From contig DAOVMD010000083.1 of assembly GCA_030630935.1 (NCBI GenBank), positions 1 to 9,552 of the forward strand: 9,552 bases of DNA, given 5' to 3'. This stretch comes from Candidatus Mcinerneyibacteriota bacterium (GTDB lineage Bacteria > AUK180 > JAQVHJ01). The translations under genes and the position numbers were made by a program. Positions within the stretch are counted from its first letter, which is position 1; each line of letters opens with the position of its first letter. Below the pieces are notes generated by a model. The model was given only the letters and a program-made list of their open reading frames with translations, did no database searches and was not told the DNA's origin. Below are positions 1 through 5,074 of this stretch, one piece after another.

Positions 1-123
1 TATACACACAAAAACCTTTAATGTGGTATATAAGTGTATGTAAGGGAATAAACCAACTGTTAACTTGTATCCCCCGCATAAACCACTTAGGTTAAATCAA
101 TAAACTTATAACAACACATTATT

Positions 124-152
124 ATGATAACAAAAAACAAAACAAAAGTCAA
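124..152 (-). promoter_or_regulatory. Possible leftward sigma70-type promoter
   Basis: On the minus strand a -35 box TTGACT (152-147) is followed by a 17-bp spacer and a -10 box TATCAT (129-124). A TG one base upstream of the -10 gives an extended -10. The spacing matches the nrdD and lipoprotein promoters in this window. Transcription would start near 117 and leave through the left edge, so the gene served is not visible. Such matches arise by chance in AT-rich DNA. Confidence 0.4.
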
Positions 153-296
153 GGAAAAAATCAGAGATAGAACCTACCGATGAGAAACTGACTGCAGAAC
201 ACTTGAACACATGCAAAGCATGCATTTTTAATAAGTCTGGAACTATTTTATGCAACCTTATATCTATTCGATTCCCGGAGTTAACTAAATCTTAGT

Positions 297-325
297 TTGC
301 ATTTCATAATGTTTTATGTTACAAT
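297..325 (+). promoter_or_regulatory. Promoter of the first lipoprotein gene
   Basis: A -35 box TTGCAT (297-302), a 17-bp spacer and a -10 box TACAAT (320-325) precede the gene, with TG at 317-318 giving an extended -10. The -10 box ends 41 bases before the ATG at 367. The second lipoprotein gene has the same -35, spacer length, extended -10 and 41-base distance, which supports both calls. Confidence 0.7.
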
Positions 326-366
326 ATCAGTAGAAATTAATTACTATTAAAAATGGAGCTAACACT

Positions 367-1356
367 ATGAAAAAAATCATTATTTTTATTATTGCAATTT
401 CTTTAGCAGTTGTGTTCTCGGGATGTTTTGATGTTGAGAGGAATAACCCGTTCGATCCTGATTCCGATTTGCCTTCTTCGGAAAAGCTTGTAACTTTAAA
501 AGGGCATACTTATAGAGGGTGGTCAGAACAAACTTTATCTAATGTTAAAGTTGAAATTGCAGGACATTCGACTTATTCAGATAGCAATGGCTATTATGAA
601 ATACCAGTAAAGCCCGGAACATATACAATTAAGTCATCAAAAAAAGGTTGGGCAACTGAAAGTTATCAAGTATCAATAAATGCTTCGAAAAACTCTTCAC
701 AGTTAGAAGATATTTCAATGTTTATTTGGTATGATTATTTTGATACCTATGCTACTAACTCTCCACCACCGCAAGCTAATCCTTGGTATTATGATGTTTC
801 ATCCGGTGCAACCGGAAGTGGAATGGTATTAATCTTGGATGCGGTCGGATACCCTGAAATGAATATTTCCTTAAGTTCAACTGATACTGGTGCTTATTCA
901 CGAGTTGACCTCGATCATATTCCTACGGAGAGTGCTGATTATTCTGAAGTCACAACAATCTCTCTCGGATTAATATTTCATAATCCAACAGGAGCTGCTA
1001 CAGAATATTATATCTCATATAATGACGTAAGTGCTAATAATTGTGTAGTTATTATTTCTAATGTTGCAACATATGGACTTCAGGTATACGACCCCTCTGG
1101 GTTAATCTACTCTGAAGCTACATTTACAAGATGGGGTGAACTCCTTTTTCTTGACCTTTATGTGGACCCGGCTGATCATTATTCTGCGTTTTTTGGTATG
1201 TACGATGCTAATGGAACAAATGTGATTCCATTTCAAGCTGTTAGCTTTCCTAATGAATTTATCTTTTCAAAAGTATTTTTTAATCTCCTATTTCATCCGT
1301 TTGGAGCAACTAAAGTTGAAGGGGATATATCTGTGTTCTCTGTCAATTTGTATTAA
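367..1356 (+). CDS. Lipoprotein with carboxypeptidase-regulatory-like domain (paralog 1)
   Basis: This 329-residue protein starts with a type II (lipoprotein) signal peptide: MKK, a hydrophobic stretch at 4-17, then FSGC with the lipid-modified cysteine at position 20. A linker containing VERNNPFDPDSDLP follows. Residues ~42-117 resemble the carboxypeptidase regulatory-like (CnaB/transthyretin-type) beta-sandwich fold, including SDSNGYYEIPVKPGTYTIK. Residues ~120-329 look beta-rich and perhaps concanavalin-A-like, but I do not recognise a family or catalytic site. The start is fixed by GGAG at 355-358, eight bases before the ATG. The protein is probably anchored in the outer or inner membrane facing the periplasm or surface; no Asp follows Cys20 (it is Phe). 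The next gene is a paralog. Function is unknown; surface binding is only a guess. Confidence 0.88.
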   Translation: MKKIIIFIIAISLAVVFSGCFDVERNNPFDPDSDLPSSEKLVTLKGHTYRGWSEQTLSNVKVEIAGHSTYSDSNGYYEIPVKPGTYTIKSSKKGWATESYQVSINASKNSSQLEDISMFIWYDYFDTYATNSPPPQANPWYYDVSSGATGSGMVLILDAVGYPEMNISLSSTDTGAYSRVDLDHIPTESADYSEVTTISLGLIFHNPTGAATEYYISYNDVSANNCVVIISNVATYGLQVYDPSGLIYSEATFTRWGELLFLDLYVDPADHYSAFFGMYDANGTNVIPFQAVSFPNEFIFSKVFFNLLFHPFGATKVEGDISVFSVNLY

Positions 1357-1507
1357 AGAAACACCGATTGCGGCTGATAAAAATAGAATACCTGAAAATA
1401 CTCAAGGATCAAAAGTAAATTTCAATCGTCTATAATAAAAAAACAATTCACACAGATAATCCATAAATAATTAAAATCATTTCAACAAATATCATATTCT
1501 GTTCTCT

Positions 1508-1525
1508 GATACGGAGTCCGGTATC
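1508..1525. repeat. Small imperfect hairpin in the spacer
   Basis: GATAC (1508-1512) and GTATC (1521-1525) pair around a GGAGTCC centre, with one bulged G. It is preceded by GTTCTCT and followed by GGATCTGCTATCT. This loosely mirrors the hairpin-plus-GGATCTCCTCTCT order of the repeat copies at 2955-3052 and 3215-3325. It may be a diverged member of that family; this is weakly supported. Confidence 0.35.
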
Positions 1526-1540
1526 CAACGTGGTACTGGA

Positions 1541-1566
1541 TCTGCTATCTATGAGGTTAACGAAGT
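1541..1566 (+). repeat. Short direct repeat, copy 1
   Basis: TCTGCTATCTATGAGGTTAA followed by C-G-AAGT recurs at 1739-1764 with a single difference (G versus A after the C). No gene follows this copy directly, unlike copy 2. Confidence 0.75.
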
Positions 1567-1738
1567 TTAACACAAGTAACTTCTTTTTAAATTTTAAGTG
1601 CATATAAAATGCATCGATTGGAGATGACTTTCTGTATGATACCATGAAGGAGCATGAATAATAAGACAATGATAGAAAAAGATTAAATAGTTGTTTCCAT
1701 TTTAAAAGTAATTAATCTCTGCTATCTGTTCTCTGCTA

Positions 1739-1764
1739 TCTGCTATCTATGAGGTTAACAAAGT
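1739..1764 (+). repeat. Short direct repeat, copy 2
   Basis: This matches 1541-1566 at 25 of 26 positions. It is preceded by partial tandem units of CTGCTATCTG (about 1716-1740) and ends 13 bases before the -35 box of the second lipoprotein gene. A related GTTAAC occurs at 280-285, upstream of the first lipoprotein promoter. Confidence 0.75.
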
Positions 1765-1777
1765 GAACCGAATAGGT

Positions 1778-1806
1778 TTGCATTTTGCAATATTATATGC
1801 TATAAT
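1778..1806 (+). promoter_or_regulatory. Promoter of the second lipoprotein gene
   Basis: A -35 box TTGCAT (1778-1783), a 17-bp spacer and a perfect -10 box TATAAT (1801-1806) are present, with TG at 1798-1799 as an extended -10. The distance from the -10 to the ATG at 1848 is 41 bases, the same as for the first lipoprotein gene. Confidence 0.78.
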
Positions 1807-1847
1807 ATTAAAGGAATCTAATAATTATTAATTTGGAGGTATCCATT

Positions 1848-2825
1848 ATGAAGAAAGTTTTAATTTTTGTAATAGTTATTTCTTTAGCTGTTATGTTCTC
1901 GGGCTGTTTCAATGTTGAGAGAAATAATCCGTATGATCCCGATGCGGATCTACCTACTGAAGAAAAAGCGGTAACTATTGTAGGAACTGTTTACCGGGGT
2001 TGGTCTGATTTTGAATTATCCGGAGTAGAAATCACAATTGGAGGACAGACCACAACCTCTGATTCAGAAGGTCGATACGAATTAGCTCTTTTACCGGGAA
2101 ACTATACTTTGAAAGCAAAAAAAGACGGATTTATTACAGAAGAATATCAAATTAATGTTAGTGCATCAAAGCATAGTACTCAACGAGAAGATATTTCAAT
2201 GTTCATATTCTTTGAATATTGGGATTACACAACTTATCAGCCACCCGGACCTCCATGGAATAATGACCCAAATCCTTCTGGTGTGGGCTGTTCTGCTACT
2301 GCATTAGTCTTAGATGTAGGCGGAGGATATCACGCCATGAACATGACGATATTTGATGACGTAGACGGATCATCATTTATCGATGTCTGGGCTAATGGTT
2401 ATGGACAAATAAATCCGAATCCGGCTAATGTGGCTGTCTTTACCTGCGGATTTGAGTTTCATTCCGGATTTGCTAATTCCGACTTTCTTTGTGGAATTGT
2501 AGATATACAAAATGCGAATCCATTCTTTGCTATCAGATATGATGGTGCACATTTATACTACTATACAGAAACTACCGGACCAATTGATACAGAATTTATT
2601 CCAGTGCTTAATACAATTTATATCCTCGAAGTATTGGTTAGCCAGGACCGGCAGAATGGAGCAATTATCTTTTATGATGTCAATTATAATCCGATTAAAA
2701 CAATTCTTGTTCATTTCTCAGACAGGAACATTGAAACAGTTGATTTTATTGGGTTTGGTCTTTATGGCAATGGCTCAACAACCGCTCAGTCTTCGATATC
2801 AATACATTTTATTGAAGTATATTAA
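1848..2825 (+). CDS. Lipoprotein with carboxypeptidase-regulatory-like domain (paralog 2)
   Basis: This 325-residue paralog of the 367-1356 protein has the same design. It has a signal peptide ending MFSGC with the lipidated cysteine at 20, a linker VERNNPYDPDADLP, a carboxypeptidase-regulatory-like beta domain at ~42-117, then a ~205-residue beta-rich C-terminal part. The first 120 residues align with the neighbour without a gap, with 73 identities by hand count. The C-terminal parts share only scattered features: a PP..PW segment, a LVLD/LILD strand followed by MN, and a final aromatic VY/LY. I chose ATG 1848 because GGAGGT at 1835-1840 lies seven bases upstream; an in-frame TTG at 1833 would overlap that site. 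It is probably envelope-anchored. Ligand and function are unknown. Confidence 0.88.
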   Translation: MKKVLIFVIVISLAVMFSGCFNVERNNPYDPDADLPTEEKAVTIVGTVYRGWSDFELSGVEITIGGQTTTSDSEGRYELALLPGNYTLKAKKDGFITEEYQINVSASKHSTQREDISMFIFFEYWDYTTYQPPGPPWNNDPNPSGVGCSATALVLDVGGGYHAMNMTIFDDVDGSSFIDVWANGYGQINPNPANVAVFTCGFEFHSGFANSDFLCGIVDIQNANPFFAIRYDGAHLYYYTETTGPIDTEFIPVLNTIYILEVLVSQDRQNGAIIFYDVNYNPIKTILVHFSDRNIETVDFIGFGLYGNGSTTAQSSISIHFIEVY

Positions 2826-2829
2826 TTTA

Positions 2830-2858
2830 AAATTATAGAATTGATAAATCTATAATTT
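2830..2858 (+). terminator. AT-rich hairpin after the second lipoprotein gene
   Basis: A perfect 10-bp inverted repeat, AAATTATAGA (2830-2839) and TCTATAATTT (2849-2858), encloses a 9-base loop and starts five bases after the stop codon. Position fits a transcription terminator or an mRNA 3'-end stabilising hairpin. The stem is AT-rich and no clean T-run follows, so intrinsic termination is uncertain. Confidence 0.4.
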
Positions 2859-2954
2859 ATTATTATGTTCAAAGTTATAATTAATTAGTCAGTACTGGGA
2901 GAGGAAATATACACGTCCTTAGCCTTGAAGTATATTAAACCGGTACATTTTAAA

Positions 2955-3052
2955 TGCAGAGCGAAGCGATGCTATGTTCTCTTCCAGTCTCCCGATACGC
3001 TTCGCTATACGGGATCTCCTCTCTACGATCGTCGACCTGCTGAAGAAATATT
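2955..3052. repeat. Intergenic ~100-bp direct repeat, copy 1
   Basis: This copy begins with GAGCGAAGCGATGCT, then GTTCTCT and an imperfect inverted repeat CCCGATACGC / GCTATACGGG (2991-3013), then GATCTCCTCTCT and CGTCGACCTGCTGAAGAA. The same blocks in the same order recur at 3215-3325. It is more GC-rich than the surrounding DNA. It looks like a dispersed noncoding repeat of the host genome. Confidence 0.85.
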
Positions 3053-3127
3053 TCTTTATTTTTGTTTTTCTTTTCTTCTTTTGTTTTATATTTTTTTATC
3101 AAATGGGTGTTTTATTTCTTATGGTCA

Positions 3128-3147
3128 GGGCGCCCGGCCGGTCGCCC
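3128..3147. repeat. GC-rich palindrome
   Basis: GGGCG (3128-3132) pairs with CGCCC (3143-3147) around the inner palindrome CCGGCCGG (3134-3141). Together with the following CTAC it reads on the minus strand as GTAGGGGCGACCGG followed by CCGGGCGCCC. Palindromic GTAGGGGCGACC-type intergenic repeats occur in many unrelated bacteria, to my knowledge. Nineteen of its 20 bases are G or C, unlike the AT-rich surroundings. Confidence 0.6.
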
Positions 3148-3214
3148 CTACTGCATTGTCATAAATAATGCAAAAGCATTCTTCACTATTCATTGTTAAT
3201 TATTCATTCTTAAT

Positions 3215-3325
3215 TGCTGAGCGAAGCGATGCTTTAAGTTCTCTTCAGTTCTCTTCAGTTCTCCCGATACGCTTCTCTATCGGGATCTCCTCTCTCCGTT
3301 CGTCGACCTGCTAAAGAATTATTTT
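3215..3325. repeat. Intergenic ~100-bp direct repeat, copy 2
   Basis: This second copy of the 2955-3052 repeat shares GAGCGAAGCGATGCT, GTTCTCTT, CTCCCGATACGCTTC, CGGGATCTCCTCTCT and CGTCGACCTGCT. It carries an extra tandem TTCTCTTCAG unit (3239-3258). Its central hairpin is a perfect 7-bp stem: CCCGATA (3263-3269) and TATCGGG (3278-3284) around an 8-base loop. Confidence 0.85.
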
Positions 3326-3492
3326 TGCATTCAATAGAATCTTCAAGCAACAAACGCTCTAAATAAATATAAACAAGATTAGTAAGTTACTTATAAGTCT
3401 TTTTAAAGTCAATGTTAATATTTTTTTTCTTTATTCTTCTTTTGTTTCTTTAGTTCTCTTCGATTCCCTGTTAAATATTTTTTGTTTAATTC

Positions 3493-4383
3493 TTAGGTCC
3501 AAAATTCGTTTTCGTTATAATTCCATTGTTTCAATATTCCTTTCAGTGTAATATTATACATTGCATAGTATTCAAGCGCAAACGGAATGAATCCGAAGAA
3601 ACCGAGGATTGGCATTTCGAATATTTTAAACATTACAGGATATGGTATATCATAGTACCATTTAGTAATTGTCCAATAGTTCCAGAACTCCCATAGAAAG
3701 CCGCATATAACACCTGATATAATCAGTGAGATGAACCTTCCCGGTTTTCCATTCTCGAACGGTGTTAACCAATTCGGTGCACCCAGAAACTGGTTAACTG
3801 GTTCCAGCAGCATAAAGAACCCCATCCAGACCGCCGGAGCAGTCCAGAATGCGAGGTTAAATTCAATATTAAATAATCTCTTCAGGAGAAAGTTTCCGAA
3901 GAATGTTATCGTAATAAAAATCAAGCCAAAAAACATTGTCCAAATTTTATATCGAGTTGAATATTTATGTTTTTTTAATTTAATATCTTTAAAGAAATAT
4001 AGCTCAAGAACTTCTGCTGTGAACATCATTCCCGGGCCAATTGTTGCGAATGCCCAGAAGTACCCGAGCATTCTCATAAATAAATTTTCAGGCATTCCTA
4101 TATAAATCCAATTTTTCATGTAAAGATTATAGAACTCAAAAATGTACCAGAATATAATGCTCAGAACTCCAAACAAAATAAATAATCCGACCTTATTCAA
4201 CAGCATTGATCTTCCTTTCTTCTTAAAAATCAGGGCATCCATCATTAAGATATACCCTGTCCATTGAATAGGTGTGAAGTAGAGCGGGATTAACCAAACA
4301 TTCCGAAACATTAAAATCTGAGCGATTATAATTATTGCAAGTCCAATAAAGAAATGTACCGGAATTTTTCGTTTCAAATTCAA
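3493..4383 (-). CDS. Multi-pass membrane protein of two homologous halves, in the nrdDG operon
   Basis: I do not recognise this 296-residue protein with certainty. About eight hydrophobic segments are visible (roughly 10-27, 37-53, 64-84, 105-128, 147-166, 177-195, 216-236, 257-277). The halves repeat each other. P38-x2-W41-x-G43-x5-D49, E83-F-Y-N86, W92-x5-P98 and P117 correspond to P183-x2-W186-x-G188-x5-E194, E232-F-W-N235, W242-x5-P248 and P267. The pattern WEFWNY..KWYY..P...GFIPFALEYY faintly recalls CrtYc/CrtYd-type lycopene cyclases, also built from duplicated membrane modules; this is an inference only. The TTG start at 4383 overlaps the nrdG stop (TTGA), so translation is probably coupled. 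A second TTG at 4377 sits better behind the GGGGG ribosome site (4390-4386), eight bases away. No terminator is evident downstream. Confidence 0.8.
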   Translation of the reverse strand: MNLKRKIPVHFFIGLAIIIIAQILMFRNVWLIPLYFTPIQWTGYILMMDALIFKKKGRSMLLNKVGLFILFGVLSIIFWYIFEFYNLYMKNWIYIGMPENLFMRMLGYFWAFATIGPGMMFTAEVLELYFFKDIKLKKHKYSTRYKIWTMFFGLIFITITFFGNFLLKRLFNIEFNLAFWTAPAVWMGFFMLLEPVNQFLGAPNWLTPFENGKPGRFISLIISGVICGFLWEFWNYWTITKWYYDIPYPVMFKIFEMPILGFFGFIPFALEYYAMYNITLKGILKQWNYNENEFWT

Positions 4384-5069
4384 AACCCCCTGATCTTAAC
4401 ATTGTCGATTTTACTATCCAGGATTAATTTAAATTCTTTTAATTTTGACTGTGGGTATGGTTTTAATTCCTGGTACTCATCAGCAAAAGTTTTTTTATTT
4501 ATAAACTGCTGAAGCACAATTGTTTTTGCTGGTGCTAACCATTCCCTGATTCGGGTAATATCATCCTCATCTACTAAACCCGGGACCGAAGTGATTCTGA
4601 ATTCATATTTCTTAAATTGCTTTACAATCTCAATGCTTTGTGTGATTTTAGAAATATCAAAATCAACTCCAATCGCACGGGAATAATTTTCGCGGCTGGT
4701 TTTAATATCCATTGCAATAAAATCCAGATTACCCTCTTCAACTAAATCCCTGAGCAATTCGGGGTTACTGCCATTTGTATCTAATTTAACTTTGAATCCG
4801 AGGTGTTGGATTTGTTTTATAAAACCGGATAGATCTTTCTGAAGCAAAGGTTCTCCACCAGTGATCGAGACACCATCAAGTTTCCCTACCCGTTTATTGA
4901 GAAATGAGAAAATCTCTTTTTCCGGAATAAGCTCATCATTATTAAATGGGATAAGTTCGGGATTATGACAGAAAGGGCAGCGAAAATTACAGCCTTGAGT
5001 AAATATTACTGCTGCTAAGATACCTGGATAGTCAATTAAAGATATTGGCAGTAGGCCGGTTACCTTCAT
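4380..5069 (-). CDS. nrdG: Anaerobic ribonucleotide reductase activating protein (radical SAM)
   Basis: NrdG is an iron-sulfur radical-SAM enzyme. It cleaves S-adenosylmethionine and abstracts a hydrogen from a glycine of NrdD, forming the glycyl radical needed for anaerobic nucleotide reduction. In this 229-residue protein the cluster motif CX3CX2C is C27, C31 and C34 (CNFRCPFCHN). SAM-binding GGEPLL is at 71-76 and KLDTNG at 95-100. The N-terminal GLLPISLIDYPG and the length fit the longer NrdG variant (TIGR02495-like), rather than the ~155-residue E. coli form. It follows nrdD after five bases and overlaps the next gene by four, so it is the middle gene of an operon. I see no strong ribosome binding site before the ATG; coupling to nrdD translation is likely. 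Confidence 0.95.
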   Translation of the reverse strand: MKVTGLLPISLIDYPGILAAVIFTQGCNFRCPFCHNPELIPFNNDELIPEKEIFSFLNKRVGKLDGVSITGGEPLLQKDLSGFIKQIQHLGFKVKLDTNGSNPELLRDLVEEGNLDFIAMDIKTSRENYSRAIGVDFDISKITQSIEIVKQFKKYEFRITSVPGLVDEDDITRIREWLAPAKTIVLQQFINKKTFADEYQELKPYPQSKLKEFKLILDSKIDNVKIRGF

Positions 5070-5074
5070 TTACA

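Larger units (their letters stand above)
1..366. other. Noncoding region left of the first lipoprotein gene
   Basis: No convincing gene lies here. The stretch is AT-rich. It holds a possible leftward promoter (124-152) and the rightward promoter of the first lipoprotein gene (297-325), both listed separately. It may be a divergent intergenic region whose left-hand gene begins outside the window. The only open frame running off the left edge is 26 codons from an ATG at 79-77 and has no ribosome binding site. Confidence 0.6.
1357..1847. other. Repeat-bearing spacer between the two lipoprotein genes
   Basis: There is no supported gene in these 491 bases. They hold two copies of a short direct repeat (1541-1566 and 1739-1764), a small imperfect hairpin (1508-1525), tandem CTGCTATCT motifs just before the second copy, and the promoter of the second lipoprotein gene. 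I see no clear terminator for the first gene. A 73-codon minus-strand open frame (1669-1448) crosses the repeat and has no family resemblance. Confidence 0.7.
2826..3492. other. Gene-free, repeat-dense intergenic island
   Basis: This 667-base region lies between the convergent second lipoprotein gene and the membrane-protein gene. It contains an AT-rich hairpin, two copies of a ~100-bp direct repeat about 260 bp apart, a GC-rich palindrome, small TGCATT hairpins (3152-3180), and ATTCATT/TTAATT-like simple sequence (3181-3215). Open frames across it (such as 2925-3164) translate the repeats and have no ribosome binding site or family resemblance. A/T-rich sequence with no clear structure fills 3326-3492. 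Confidence 0.75.

Noticed and set aside
1-79. 26-codon minus-strand open frame reaching the left edge from an ATG at 79-77
   Set aside because: It has no ribosome binding site and no recognisable sequence; openness over 26 codons is expected by chance.
210-229. CATGC-AAA-GCATG hairpin followed by a T-run
   Set aside because: A 5-bp stem with a 3-base loop is too weak, and there is no upstream gene for it to terminate.
1253-1435. 60-codon frame overlapping the end of the first lipoprotein gene
   Set aside because: It is an out-of-frame shadow of a well-supported coding end.
1448-1669. 73-codon minus-strand open frame between the lipoprotein genes
   Set aside because: It spans repeat sequence, lacks a Shine-Dalgarno and has no domain-like features.
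1833-1847. TTG start five codons upstream for the second lipoprotein
   Set aside because: It would overlap the GGAGGT ribosome site at 1835-1840, and the paralog starts at the equivalent of ATG 1848.
2925-3164. 79-codon plus-strand open frame in the repeat island
   Set aside because: It translates the direct repeat and the GC palindrome, has no ribosome binding site or recognisable family, and a second frame across the same repeats is equally open.
2826-3492. CRISPR array or insertion sequence in the repeat island
   Set aside because: There are only two long, imperfect repeat copies with no regular short spacers, no cas genes, no transposase frame and no clear terminal inverted repeats or target duplications.
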